Source: Cryobacterium sp. PAMC25264 (GTDB taxonomy: Bacteria > Actinomycetota > Actinomycetes > Actinomycetales > Microbacteriaceae). Taken from it: a stretch of 64,000 nt of DNA. A model generated the notes under the pieces. It was not told the DNA's origin. It did not search any database and worked only from the letters and a program-made list of their open reading frames with translations. A program made the translations under genes and the position numbers. Numbering within the stretch: the first letter of the stretch is position 1; every line of letters starts with the position of its first letter. Shown in pieces: positions 45,283 through 55,698 of this stretch. The stretch is taken from positions 992,001 through 1,056,000 of the forward strand of contig NZ_CP080383.1 in assembly GCF_019443325.1 (NCBI RefSeq), given 5' to 3'.

Positions 45283-45878
45283 TGAACCCCGACCCGACCG
45301 ACGATCCGCGCGACCGCCCCACCGACAACCCGGAATTCGACCCCCGGCGCAGCGCCGAGATCCGTGCCCTGCTCATCCGCACGGTGGCCGGCACCCCGCG
45401 TGCCCGGCGGGCACGGTTGTCTCGCCCGGCGTTCGCGCTGGCCGCCTCCGCCGCGCTGCTGTTCGCCGGCGGTGTGGGAGCAGGCACCGTGGTGGCCATC
45501 GACAGGTTCGCGGACCCTCTCGTGGCTCAGGATGCCAGTGGCGCGCCGGAGTCCGCCAAGCCGGCGATCGGTGAGAGCTATGAGGTCCAGAGCCTGCAGG
45601 GCGTCAGCGCTCAGAGCCAGGACGTCGCTGCCACCAGCGGCTCCGCCGGTGACAGCGACCTGCCACCAAGGACGGCGGCGGACCTCGTTCCGATTCTGAC
45701 GTTGAACGGCCAAATCGCCTACGCCTATCCGAGCGACATCGACCTGGCCCGCACCAACGTTCCTCTGGGCGCCACTGGAGGCTTCCTCGATACGGTACCC
45801 GCCGGGCAGATACCGATCTATCTGGCCGACGGCGTGACGCTCTTCGGCTACATCGACTCGTCGCGACTCCTCAAATGA
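45282..45878 (+). CDS. Single-pass membrane protein, putative anti-sigma partner
   Basis: A 198-residue protein with a cytoplasmic N-terminus of about 48 residues, one membrane segment (P-A-F-A-L-A-A-S-A-A-L-L-F-A-G-G-V-G-A-G, about 49-70) and an extracytoplasmic domain. The topology and coupling to the sigma gene (ATG overlapping TGA) fit an anti-sigma factor, but the zinc-binding H-x-x-x-C-x-x-C of ZAS proteins is missing. The outer domain contains A-A-D-L-V-P-I-L-T-L-N-G-Q-I-A-Y-A-Y and V-P-A-G-Q-I-P-I-Y-L, of no known family. The role is inferred from context only. Confidence 0.7.
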   Translation: MNPDPTDDPRDRPTDNPEFDPRRSAEIRALLIRTVAGTPRARRARLSRPAFALAASAALLFAGGVGAGTVVAIDRFADPLVAQDASGAPESAKPAIGESYEVQSLQGVSAQSQDVAATSGSAGDSDLPPRTAADLVPILTLNGQIAYAYPSDIDLARTNVPLGATGGFLDTVPAGQIPIYLADGVTLFGYIDSSRLLK

Positions 45879-46705
45879 CGCGCACACGGGTCGCGGCCGC
45901 CGCCGTGCTGCTGCTTATGGTCCTACCGGTAGTCGGTTGTGCCCACGGAGCTGCCGACACGGAAGCGCTCAGAGTCGACGGAGAGGCCACCGCCGTTCCC
46001 GCTGCCCCGGCCGTCGACAGGTTCGGCTGCGGGATCACCGTGACCCCGGCCCTGGCCGTGGTCGGCGAGAACGTGGTCGTCTCGCGGGGGCCTGTCTCAC
46101 CTGGGGACGTCTGCACCACACTGGCTCCCGGCACGATCCAGACAATCGAGCTGCGCTCGAGTCATTGGAACGACGTGGCCCGGCAGACTGCACCGGCGAC
46201 TGTAGCCGCCGACGGTTCCTTCGAAGCGACGCTGACGGTGCCGCTCGATATCCGCCTCGGTCAGGTGCAGATCACCGTAATCCCGCCCGCCGAGTCCGAC
46301 TGCACCGAGGCCGCCATCGCGGCCGGCACACCCGACGACTGCTACTTTCCAGGAACGAGTTTCACGGCGCAGTTCGCTCCCGAGAGCCTCTCGCCGGTGC
46401 GGATCGTCACGACAGAGGCCGAGACCCCAGCACCGCCGTTGGACGAATCCGACTCCTACGCGCTGGCGGGCCCAGGCCCTGATGAGCTGACTCTCGTCAT
46501 CTACGGATCCGCGTGTCCGAGCCGGCCGGCGGGATTCGTACATGACGCGGCAGGCGACACCCTGAAGATCGTCAGTGCCTCGAGCACCGACATCTGCGCC
46601 CAGCCCCGGGTTCCCTGGACGACGGTGATCGAGGTTCCCGACGCGTACCGCGACTATCGCAGTGTGAGCGTCGACAACCTCGAGACCACCCTCATCAATC
46701 AGTGA
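45875..46705 (+). CDS. Lipoprotein of unknown function in the sigma operon
   Basis: A 276-residue exported protein with a lipoprotein signal (T-R-T-R-V-A-A-A-A-V-L-L-L-M-V-L-P-V-V-G-C, lipobox V-V-G-C). The mature part is beta-rich and contains six further cysteines that could form disulfides. No known domain is recognised; an immunoglobulin-like repeat near 50-130 (V-T-P-A-L-A-V-V-G-E-N-V-V-V-S) is possible. It overlaps the preceding gene by four bases, making a three-gene sigma operon, and is convergent with terC. Confidence 0.75.
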   Translation: MTRTRVAAAAVLLLMVLPVVGCAHGAADTEALRVDGEATAVPAAPAVDRFGCGITVTPALAVVGENVVVSRGPVSPGDVCTTLAPGTIQTIELRSSHWNDVARQTAPATVAADGSFEATLTVPLDIRLGQVQITVIPPAESDCTEAAIAAGTPDDCYFPGTSFTAQFAPESLSPVRIVTTEAETPAPPLDESDSYALAGPGPDELTLVIYGSACPSRPAGFVHDAAGDTLKIVSASSTDICAQPRVPWTTVIEVPDAYRDYRSVSVDNLETTLINQ

Positions 46706-46726
46706 GCGTGGACTGGTGCGCGCCGG

Positions 46727-47749
46727 TTAATGCGAGTCCTTCGCCTGGGTGATCGGCTCGCCCTCGACCTGGCCGCGGTCGGCCTTGGCGGCGTCCCCGC
46801 GGGTCTTCGCGAGGCTGGCGATGGTGGCCACGGCCACGGTGGCGGCGATGAAGACCAGGGAGAACCAGATCGGGATCTCGGGCACCCACACGATGGGTTC
46901 GCCGCCGTTGATGAACGGCACCTCGTTGACGTGCAGGGCGTGGAAGACCAGCTTGAGGCCGATGAAGCCGAGGATGACGGCCAGGCCCTGAGAGAGGTAG
47001 ACCAGGCGTTCGAGCAGCCCGCCGATCAGGAAGAACAGCTGGCGCAGACCCATCAGGGCGAACGCATTGGCGGTGAAGACGATGTAGGCCTCGGAGGTGA
47101 GCCCGTAGATCGCGGGGATGGAGTCGATGGCGAAGACCAGGTCGATGAAGCCGATCGCGATGATGGTGAGCAGCATCGGGGTGACGAAGCGCTTGCCGTT
47201 GATCTTGGTGGTGAGCTTGTCGCGGTCATATTCCTCGCTGACCGGCAGCACCCGGCGGGCCAGGCGCACGAAGAGGTTGTCGGCCGGGTTGCCCTCGTGG
47301 CCGCGCACCTGCATGTAGGCGAGCACGAACAGCAGAGCGCCGAAGAGGTAGAAGACCCAGGAGAAGTTCTCGATCAGGGCCGCGCCCACCGCGATGAAGC
47401 CACCGCGCATGATCAGGGCGATGATGATGCCGAACATCAGCACCTTCTGCTGATACGCCTTGGGCACCGAGAATGCCGCCATCACGATCAGGAAGACGAA
47501 GAGGTTGTCGATCGACAGGGCCTTCTCGGTGAGGTAACCGGCGAAGTATTCGCCGCCGTAACGCCAGCCGGAAACGATGCCGATACCGACACCGAAGAGC
47601 AGCGCGAGACCGATGTAGAAGGCAGACCACCGCGCGGACTCGCCGACGGTGGGCTCGTGAGGCTTGCGCACGTGGGCGAAGAACTCATAGGCGAAGAAGG
47701 CGATCGTCACGGCGATGGTGATGATCCAGATGGTGGGAGTGATGTTCAA
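46727..47749 (-). CDS. TerC-family membrane protein (manganese exporter type)
   Basis: A 340-residue protein with about nine hydrophobic segments. The TerC hallmarks are S-I-D-N-L-F-V-F near residue 84 and D-L-V-F-A-I-D-S-I-P-A near 204, whose acidic residues in the membrane are thought to bind metal. Relatives (Alx, MeeF/MeeY) export manganese, some cotranslocationally loading exported enzymes. A manganese-riboswitch-like RNA precedes the gene, which supports a manganese role over tellurite resistance. AAGGAGAG-like sequence is not obvious on the minus strand before the start, but the start is fixed by family alignment. Confidence 0.92.
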   Translation of the reverse strand: MNITPTIWIITIAVTIAFFAYEFFAHVRKPHEPTVGESARWSAFYIGLALLFGVGIGIVSGWRYGGEYFAGYLTEKALSIDNLFVFLIVMAAFSVPKAYQQKVLMFGIIIALIMRGGFIAVGAALIENFSWVFYLFGALLFVLAYMQVRGHEGNPADNLFVRLARRVLPVSEEYDRDKLTTKINGKRFVTPMLLTIIAIGFIDLVFAIDSIPAIYGLTSEAYIVFTANAFALMGLRQLFFLIGGLLERLVYLSQGLAVILGFIGLKLVFHALHVNEVPFINGGEPIVWVPEIPIWFSLVFIAATVAVATIASLAKTRGDAAKADRGQVEGEPITQAKDSH

Positions 47750-47780
47750 GGAGAGCTCCAGGGCATGCGTGATGGACGGA

Positions 47781-47895
47781 GATCAAGGTCTCTTCCACCC
47801 GGCGGCCACTGAGGCAATCGAGCCGGCGTCCCGGGACTCTTCGTTAAGTCCGTACTGACGGGTGCGCCGCGTGGGAGTACTCCCCTTGCTTGATC
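47781..47895 (-). ncRNA. Probable yybP-ykoY manganese riboswitch
   Basis: The 146-base leader of terC reads, 5' to 3' on the minus strand, GATCAAG (outer stem), then GGGGAGTACTCCC, CCCGTCAGTACGGAC, CCCGGGACGCCGG, a GGTGGAAGAGACC segment and CTTGATC closing the outer stem (47889-47895 with 47781-47787). The GGGGAGTA and GTCAGTACGG elements upstream of TerC genes are what the actinobacterial yybP-ykoY class looks like. These RNAs bind Mn2+ and turn on exporter expression. The call rests on remembered consensus and gene context, not on a covariance search. Confidence 0.72.
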
Positions 47896-47982
47896 AACAG
47901 TAGAGGACTTTTGCTGAGATGTCGCCCCACGCGGCCCCAGGTGGCGAATCCGGCTCGTTGCACGGGTCGCCAAAAACACGCA

Positions 47983-48044
47983 GCGCGGGTCAGACGCCGC
48001 TACGCAGGTGGCACGCACCCCGCGAAACGGCGCCTGACCCGCGC
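47983..48044. terminator. Large inverted repeat after the helicase gene
   Basis: GCGCGGGTCAG (47983-47993) and CTGACCCGCGC (48034-48044) are perfect inverses, extended inward after one mismatch by CGCCG/CGGCG. It lies 20 bases past the helicase stop codon and is probably its terminator; it also separates it from the terC leader. Confidence 0.7.
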
Positions 48045-48063
48045 AAGGGTCAAACGATTCTGA

Positions 48064-49908
<1,845 letters not shown>

Positions 49909-50085
49909 ACTACTACGGTAGTCGGTCGCGCTGAGCCCCCCGTTCGTGTGCGGCGTATTTGCCCGGTTTTGTGCGGATCCGCTCCGATATTTCTTCAGTT
50001 CCGCCGTGTGACGGGTGCTCAAACAGGGAAGAGGGCTCGTCTGGAATAATGCTCCCACGTCCTTTTCTCCAGGAACGAGTCCCAC

Positions 50086-50280
50086 CCACGAGCTGGAGTC
50101 GATTGCTCAAGCCGGCGATCTCCATGGACACCTTCGTACCGCCCCTGCTGGCCGGAATGTTCCGGGAACAGGCAGATGGCGTGACCGCCGGGGCGACCGC
50201 CGATCACATCGAACTGCCCATCGTCGCCGTCGACGACATCGGTGAGGCCGCGGCCACGGCAGGTCTGTTCCGAGGAGGTT
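50086..50280 (+). pseudogene. Remnant of an NmrA/NAD(P)H-binding protein
   Basis: One reading frame encodes S-W-S-R-L-L-K-P-A-I-S-M-D-T-F-V-P-P-L-L-A-G-M-F and then I-E-L-P-I-V-A-V-D-D-I-G-E-A-A-A. These match the middle of NmrA-like proteins (the W-t-i-l-R-P...M-E-n-F and V-D-v-x-D-I-G motifs). The N-terminal Rossmann loop and the C-terminal part are missing and no start fits, so this is a fragment of about 65 codons. It occupies most of the otherwise gene-free stretch 49909-50368, in which nothing else was recognised. Confidence 0.55.
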
Positions 50281-50368
50281 CGGTCTGCGCCCACTCAGTT
50301 TTGCCGACGTCCTGGTGGGGTACGCCGGTACGATTCGATCCTGACGCTCGCAGACAAGGAGACAGCGA

Positions 50369-50632
50369 ATGCTTGAGATGCGACCGAATTGCGAGTGCTG
50401 TGACCGGGACCTTTCCCCGTCGGGTGACGACGCCCTCATCTGCTCCTTCGAGTGCACCTGGTGTGCCGAGTGCGTGCGCTCGTTCCCCGACGGGGCCTGC
50501 CCGAACTGCGGCGGCGTGCTGGTGCGGCGGCCGAGCCGCGCGGCGCACAAACTCCTGTCGGCTCCTGCATCGACGACCCGGGTGCTCACGCCCGGCTGCG
50601 CGGCGGAGTCGGCGGTGGCTCCGCCGCTGTAG
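50369..50632 (+). CDS. DUF1272 small cysteine-rich protein
   Basis: An 87-residue protein beginning M-L-E-M-R-P-N-C-E-C-C-D-R-D-L, the DUF1272 signature. Nine cysteines (8, 10, 11, 25, 29, 32, 35, 44, 47) suggest two zinc-binding knuckles, including C-P-N-C-G-G. The function is unknown. The usual family length is 60-75; the last 20 residues look unrelated. It begins about 10 bases after a GGAGA-like sequence. Confidence 0.88.
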   Translation: MLEMRPNCECCDRDLSPSGDDALICSFECTWCAECVRSFPDGACPNCGGVLVRRPSRAAHKLLSAPASTTRVLTPGCAAESAVAPPL

Positions 50633-50715
50633 AACTGCACCCGCACTGGCGGAGGCCGCGTCCCGGGCGCAGAATGACGCGCAAGAGGACTTGCTGGCCG
50701 AGGGAGGTCGTTCTC

Positions 50716-51516
50716 ATGGTGTGGTTCTGGGTGCTTCTCGTGCTCGCCCTGATTCTGCTGATCGTTCTGCTGTCGTTCTCGATCCGGGTGGTCACCCAGT
50801 ACGAACAGGGTGTGCTGCTGCGGTTCGGCCGACTCGTCGGGGTGCTCAAGCCCGGGGTGCACCTCATCATCCCCTTCGTGGATGTGATGACCCGGGTGTC
50901 TCTGCGCATCGTGACGTTGCCCATCGAGTCGCAGGGCATCATCACCCGCGACAACGTGAGTGTCGGGGTCTCCGCGGTCGCGTACTACCGCATCATCGAC
51001 TCGGTGAAGTCCGTCGTGGAGATCGAGAACGTGCAGTCCGCCATAGAACAGATCGCCCAGACCACCCTGCGCAAGGTGGTCGGCCAGCACGCCCTCGACG
51101 AGACGCTCGCCAATACCGAGGTGCTCAACGTCAACGTGCGCGAGATCCTGGATGCGCAGACGCTGGGCTGGGGCGTGGAAGTCACCCTGGTCGAGCTTAA
51201 GGACATCCTTCTGCCGGAATCCATGAAACGGTCGATGGCCAAGCAGGCCGAGGCCGAGCGGGAGAAGCGGGCCAAGATCATCAACGCCGAGGGAGAACAA
51301 CTCGCCGCTGCCAAGCTCGGCGACGCGGCCGACACGATGATGAAGCATCCGATCGCCTTGCAGTTGCGGAACCTGCAGACCCTGGTGGAGATCGGCGTCG
51401 ACAAGAACACCATCGTGGTCTTCCCTGCCCCGCTGATGAGCACCATCAGTGAACTGGGCACCTTCCTCGCCCGGGAGACCCGGAACTCGGCCGTTTTCCC
51501 GGCGGACACCGACTGA
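50716..51516 (+). CDS. Slipin (SPFH/band 7, stomatin-like) protein
   Basis: A 266-residue protein with one N-terminal membrane hairpin (W-F-W-V-L-L-V-L-A-L-I-L-L-I-V-L-L) and a band-7 domain (about 28-190: V-T-Q-Y-E-Q-G-V-L-L-R-F-G-R, P-G-V-H-L-I-I-P-F-V-D, and the helical E-A-E-R-E-K-R-A-K-I-I-N-A-E-G-E). Bacterial slipins organise membrane microdomains and usually partner with an NfeD protein; no nfeD gene is adjacent here. ATG at 50716 has GGGAGG 8 bases upstream. Confidence 0.92.
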   Translation: MVWFWVLLVLALILLIVLLSFSIRVVTQYEQGVLLRFGRLVGVLKPGVHLIIPFVDVMTRVSLRIVTLPIESQGIITRDNVSVGVSAVAYYRIIDSVKSVVEIENVQSAIEQIAQTTLRKVVGQHALDETLANTEVLNVNVREILDAQTLGWGVEVTLVELKDILLPESMKRSMAKQAEAEREKRAKIINAEGEQLAAAKLGDAADTMMKHPIALQLRNLQTLVEIGVDKNTIVVFPAPLMSTISELGTFLARETRNSAVFPADTD

Positions 51517-51579
51517 CCGGCACCACCGGGCGCGCCGTGTCGTGCCCCGGCGAGGCACGGATCGCGGGAGGATGTCCCC

Positions 51580-53268
51580 ATGGCCAATACTGAGCAGCAG
51601 CCCTGGGTGAAGCACTACCAACCGGGCGTGCCCGCCGAGATCGATCTGCCCACTGCCTCGCTCGTGGAGATGCTCGAGCACGCGGTGGCCGAGGCGGGTG
51701 ACCTGCCGGCGCTGGAGTTCTTCGGGCGCCGCACCACGTACACGGAACTCGGCGACCAGGTCGATCGGGCCGCGGAGGGCCTGCGCCTGCTGGGCGTGCG
51801 GGCCGGCGACCGTGTGGCGCTGATCCTGCCCAACTGTCCGCAGCACGTCGTGGCGTTCTACGCGGTTCTGCGCCTGGGCGGCGTGGTCGTGGAGCACAAC
51901 CCGCTGTACACCTCCCCGGAGTTGCGGCACCAGTTCGAAGATCACCAGGCCCGCATCGTGATCGCCTGGGACAAGGTCGCCCCCACCGTGCGCGCATTCC
52001 CCGCCGACATCGAGATCGACCACGTCATCTCGGTGAGCCTGCTGCAGGAGTTCCCCACCCTGAAACGCCTGGCGCTGTACCTCCCGGTGAAGAGCCTGCG
52101 CGAGTCCCGGGAGGCGCTCAGCGGCGCGGCCCCTGGCACGACGCCGTGGAAGGACCTGCTCACGCACGGCGCCATCGACCCGACGCATCCGCGACCGGGC
52201 CTGCACGACCTGGCGGCCATCCAGTACACCTCGGGCACCACCGGCCGGCCCAAGGGGGCCATGCTCACGCACTACAACCTGCACTGCAACGCGCTGCAGG
52301 GTGAGGCCTGGATGCACGGTGCCGAGTACCGCAAGGAGATCTTCTACGCGATCCTGCCGATGTTCCACTCGTTCGGCCTTACCCTGTACCTCACCTACGG
52401 CATCCACAAGCAGGCGTTGCTCGTGTTGTTCCCGAAATTCGATCCCAAGCTCGTGCTCGACGCCATGAAGAAGTCGCCGGCCACCGTGTACTGCGCCGTG
52501 CCGCCGATCTACGAGCGCACCGCGCTCGCCGCGAAGGAGCGCGGCGTCTCGTTGCGGTCCTGCCGCTTCTGCATCTCCGGCGCCATGAACCTGCCCGACC
52601 ATGTGGTCGAATTGTGGGAATCGGTGTCCGGCGGGCTGCTCGTGGAGGGTTTTGGCATGACCGAGGCGTCACCGGTGGCGCTCGGCAACCCGTTCTACCC
52701 CACCCGCAAGCCCGGCACCGTCGGCATCCCGTTCCCGTCCACACTGATGAAGGTCACCGACATCGACGACCCCACCGTCGAGGTGCCCCACGGACAGCCG
52801 GGAGAGCTTCTGATCAAGGGGCCGCAGGTGTTCCAGGGCTACTGGAACAACCCCGAAGAGACCGCAAAGACCCTCACACCGGACGGGTGGCTGCGCTCGG
52901 GTGACATCGTCACCCAGGACGACGACGGCTTTGCCACCATCGTTGACCGGGCTAAAGACCTGATCATCACGGGCGGGTTCAATGTCTCGCCCACCGAGGT
53001 CGAGACCGTGCTGCGACTGCACGCGTCGGTGATGGACGCGGCCGTGTTCGGCAAGCCGCTCGAACGCGGCGGCGAGCTGGTCGTGGCCGCGGTGGAACTC
53101 GAACCCGGCGCCACCCTGGACGAGAAGGCCCTGCAGGACCACTGCCGGGAGCACCTGGCCGCCTACAAGATCCCGCGCCGGATCGTGCAGATCACCGAGA
53201 CCCCACGCTCGATGCTGGGCAAGGTTCTGCGCCGCAAGGTGCGTGAGCAGGTGCTGCCCACCCTCTGA
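51580..53268 (+). CDS. fadD: Long-chain-fatty-acid--CoA ligase
   Basis: A 562-residue adenylate-forming enzyme. The AMP-binding signature Y-T-S-G-T-T-G-R-P-K-G-A near residue 216, the F-G-M-T-E-A-S-P motif near 359, W-L-R-S-G-D-I near 438 and the C-terminal lysine in Y-K-I-P-R-R near 531 are complete. It activates fatty acids to acyl-CoA for beta-oxidation or lipid synthesis. Specificity for chain length cannot be judged. It follows the slipin gene by 63 bases, possibly in one operon. Confidence 0.93.
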   Translation: MANTEQQPWVKHYQPGVPAEIDLPTASLVEMLEHAVAEAGDLPALEFFGRRTTYTELGDQVDRAAEGLRLLGVRAGDRVALILPNCPQHVVAFYAVLRLGGVVVEHNPLYTSPELRHQFEDHQARIVIAWDKVAPTVRAFPADIEIDHVISVSLLQEFPTLKRLALYLPVKSLRESREALSGAAPGTTPWKDLLTHGAIDPTHPRPGLHDLAAIQYTSGTTGRPKGAMLTHYNLHCNALQGEAWMHGAEYRKEIFYAILPMFHSFGLTLYLTYGIHKQALLVLFPKFDPKLVLDAMKKSPATVYCAVPPIYERTALAAKERGVSLRSCRFCISGAMNLPDHVVELWESVSGGLLVEGFGMTEASPVALGNPFYPTRKPGTVGIPFPSTLMKVTDIDDPTVEVPHGQPGELLIKGPQVFQGYWNNPEETAKTLTPDGWLRSGDIVTQDDDGFATIVDRAKDLIITGGFNVSPTEVETVLRLHASVMDAAVFGKPLERGGELVVAAVELEPGATLDEKALQDHCREHLAAYKIPRRIVQITETPRSMLGKVLRRKVREQVLPTL

Positions 53269-53383
53269 GCCATGGCTCGTGCTCGTGGTGCCTGTCCGTC
53301 TGCTTCACCCTGGGCGGGTGACGCGGCCGAGTCGCTTTGGTTGAACACTGACACGTCCTGACCCTGACGAAGTGGAGTGGATG

Positions 53384-53830
53384 ATGACCGATACCCTCGA
53401 CGAACTCGGACCCGTGGACTGGATTGTGGTGGAGTTTCCGGGCAGCAGCTTCAACGGTTCGATCGCCCCGGAGCTCACCTCGCTCGTCGACCGGGGCCTG
53501 ATCAAGATCCTGGACCTGTTGATCCTCAAGAAGGATGCCGCGGGCGGTCTGGAGATCGCGGAGCTCTCCGACGTCGAAGACGGTGAACTCGGCGAGCTGC
53601 GGGCATTCGAGACCGAACTGGCGACCTTGCTCAGCGAGGAAGACGTGATCGCCGCCGCCCAGGCCGTCGAGCCGGGAAGCAGTGCTGCGCTCCTGGTCTG
53701 GGAGAACCTGTGGGCGGCCCCATTCGGGGCGGTGGTGCGCAAGGCCGGCGGGCAGCTTGTGGCGAGTGGGCGCATCCCGGTGCAGGCGCTGGCGGCCGCC
53801 ATCGAGGCCGACGAAACGCAGGAGGCCTGA
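53384..53830 (+). CDS. DUF6325-type small protein
   Basis: A 148-residue soluble acidic protein. L-G-P-V-D-W-I-V-V-E-F-P-G-S-S-F-N-G and L-V-D-R-G-L-I-K-I-L-D-L-L-I-L-K-K-D match a family (DUF6325, related to DUF1269) common in actinobacteria, of unknown function. The C-terminal V-L-V-W-E-N-L-W-A-A-P-F is typical. ATG at 53384 follows GGAG; an ATG four codons earlier is possible. The next, very small gene starts two bases after its stop, so they form an operon. Confidence 0.82.
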   Translation: MTDTLDELGPVDWIVVEFPGSSFNGSIAPELTSLVDRGLIKILDLLILKKDAAGGLEIAELSDVEDGELGELRAFETELATLLSEEDVIAAAQAVEPGSSAALLVWENLWAAPFGAVVRKAGGQLVASGRIPVQALAAAIEADETQEA

Positions 53831-53831
53831 G

Positions 53832-53981
53832 ATGCCCATCGCAGCGCGGAGGGTCGGACGGCCGCGGGTGATCGGCGCACCCGTCGTGCGCACCGCCGCC
53901 ACCGTGGGCACGGCGGCCGTCGTGGCGCACGGGGTGCGTCGGCGCGGCGACCGCAGGGACGAACGGCGGGAGCGGCGCTGA
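53832..53981 (+). CDS. Small basic protein, partner of the DUF6325 gene
   Basis: A 49-residue protein with a mildly hydrophobic centre (V-V-R-T-A-A-T-V-G-T-A-A-V-V-A-H-G-V) between arginine-rich ends. GGAGG lies 6 bases upstream of the ATG. Small proteins of this make-up, often following DUF6325 genes in actinobacteria, are of unknown role and could sit at the membrane. Coding status rests on the ribosome site and gene position. Confidence 0.7.
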   Translation: MPIAARRVGRPRVIGAPVVRTAATVGTAAVVAHGVRRRGDRRDERRERR

Positions 53982-53987
53982 GCCGGC

Positions 53988-54018
53988 AGCTCGGCGAGTG
54001 AGGGTCTCGCGCCGAGCT
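53988..54018. terminator. Convergent-gene terminator hairpin
   Basis: AGCTCGGCG (53988-53996) and CGCCGAGCT (54010-54018) form a perfect 9-bp stem with a 13-base loop between the small gene and the convergent chitinase gene. Confidence 0.75.
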
Positions 54019-54020
54019 CG

Positions 54021-55613
54021 CTAGCGGGTCGCGGCCACGAAGGCCGCGGCGAACGCCCAGCGTGGGCTGCTCACCCCAGAGCACATGTAGGCAGGGATAC
54101 CGCCGGTGCAGGGCTGATCTCGAGTCATCTCCCACCAGCCGAGGCCGGCCAGCCCGTTGGTGCGTGCGAAGGCACCTACCGTGGTGGCGTCGGCCAGGCC
54201 GAACACCTCGCCGGCCACGTCGTTCTGCCCGACCATCGGGGTGACGGCCACGAGGGTCAGCCGTTCTGCCGCGGTGAGTCCCGCGAAGGCCGGGATGGTG
54301 CCGAGCTGGGCGGCCGTCGAGGTCGCGGCGGCGATGGCGGCAGCGCCCATGTTCCGGGTGCCGTCGCCGTAATCCATGGCCATCACGTTGACCGCGGACA
54401 GCGTGACGCCCGCCGTGGTGAACTCGGTGATGGTGCGCAGGCCGTTCTGCAGCAGTCCGGTGGGCATCACCGGCAGGGTCAGCGTGACCTGCAGCGGATG
54501 CCCGGCCGCGGCGCGCTGCGCCTGGAGGGCGGCGACAGCCGTGGCGCGCCTCTGATTGGCACCGGAGTCCGAGACGTCGGCGCCCTCGATATCGAAGTCG
54601 ATCCGGTCGAGGGAGAACCGGGTGACCACCTTCGTGTACGCGGCGAGGAGACTGCCTGGTGTGGTGCAGACCCGGGCGAGTTCGTCGTTGATCGCACCGC
54701 CGAAGGAGGCCACGAACCGGCCCCCGCCGGACTGGAATGCTGTGATTGTGGCCAGCGAGTCGCCGGTGGAGCCCACCGCATAGTCGGTGTACCCGGCCCA
54801 GGTGGGGCTGCAGGGGGCGCCGCGATCGGCCACGATGAAGGCCCCGGTCACCGCGTTGACGCCGGCCTTGGCCGCGAAGGCCGGTAGGTCGGCGGTGGGC
54901 CAGAGTCCCAGGTCCACGTAGGGAGCGACCAGGAGGCCGCCGTCCGGCGCCGGTGCTGCCGGTGTCGATGTTGGTGTCGCTGTCGGTGTCGCCGTGGAGG
55001 GGGCGGTCGTCGGCGTTGCGGTCGGCGTGGGCGTGGCCGTCGCGGTGGGCTTCGGCGTGGAGGGTGGGGTTGAGCTGGGTGTGGGTGTCGGTGTCGGTGT
55101 GGCAGTCGCCGTCGGCGTGGCACCGGCTGTCGGCGTGGGCGCGGTGGCGCCCAGCGAGCCATTGATGCTGCACGGGATGGCAGCGGCGCCCGACGGCAGG
55201 CCGATCACGGTGCATCCGGACGGAATCAGCGGTGCCGTGCCTACCTTGAGGGAGGTCAGGCCGAACGAGGTGGCGGCGCCGGCAGCGAGCGTGGGAGCCC
55301 AGGATGGACCTGTCACCGAGAACCCGCCGGTGGCCGGGGCAGCGACACCGTTCCACAGCGTGTTCACCGTGTGGCTGTAGCTGAATGCGAGCTGCCACGG
55401 GCTGAGCTTGGTGCCCGAGCTGTTGCGCACGCCGACCTCGGACTGGAACCCGGTCGTCCAGACGTTGGTGTTCGTCCACGTCACCGCAACCGCCGCGGGT
55501 GCGGCGGCCAGGGCCGGAACCGCGGTTCCGGCGGCGAGTCCGAGGGTGAGGAGCATGGCGGAGCCGGCGGCGATCGCGATCGGGCGAAGCCGGCGGAAAG
55601 GTGACTCGTTCAC
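54021..55613 (-). CDS. Secreted chitinase-like enzyme: CBM2 and GH18
   Basis: 530 residues. A Sec signal peptide (1-38) is followed by a CBM2-type domain (about 40-152; N-T-N-V-W-T-T-G-F-Q-S-E-V-G-V-R-N-S-S, conserved Trp residues and two terminal Cys), a Pro/Thr-rich linker (about 156-220) and a GH18 barrel. The catalytic D-x-x-D-x-D-x-E is D336-R-I-D-F-D-I-E343, complete. CBM2 modules bind crystalline cellulose or chitin; GH18 cleaves chitin or related beta-1,4-GlcNAc polymers by substrate-assisted catalysis. The barrel is of the compact bacterial type. The gene is monocistronic on the minus strand. Confidence 0.9.
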   Translation of the reverse strand: MNESPFRRLRPIAIAAGSAMLLTLGLAAGTAVPALAAAPAAVAVTWTNTNVWTTGFQSEVGVRNSSGTKLSPWQLAFSYSHTVNTLWNGVAAPATGGFSVTGPSWAPTLAAGAATSFGLTSLKVGTAPLIPSGCTVIGLPSGAAAIPCSINGSLGATAPTPTAGATPTATATPTPTPTPSSTPPSTPKPTATATPTPTATPTTAPSTATPTATPTSTPAAPAPDGGLLVAPYVDLGLWPTADLPAFAAKAGVNAVTGAFIVADRGAPCSPTWAGYTDYAVGSTGDSLATITAFQSGGGRFVASFGGAINDELARVCTTPGSLLAAYTKVVTRFSLDRIDFDIEGADVSDSGANQRRATAVAALQAQRAAAGHPLQVTLTLPVMPTGLLQNGLRTITEFTTAGVTLSAVNVMAMDYGDGTRNMGAAAIAAATSTAAQLGTIPAFAGLTAAERLTLVAVTPMVGQNDVAGEVFGLADATTVGAFARTNGLAGLGWWEMTRDQPCTGGIPAYMCSGVSSPRWAFAAAFVAATR

Positions 55614-55698
55614 GGTGTGTCCTCTGCGTGCATGCGGTGGGCGGAGTAGTAGTCAGTACTATCGTCCGTCGCGCCGGCGCGGTCAGGGCGCACGCACG

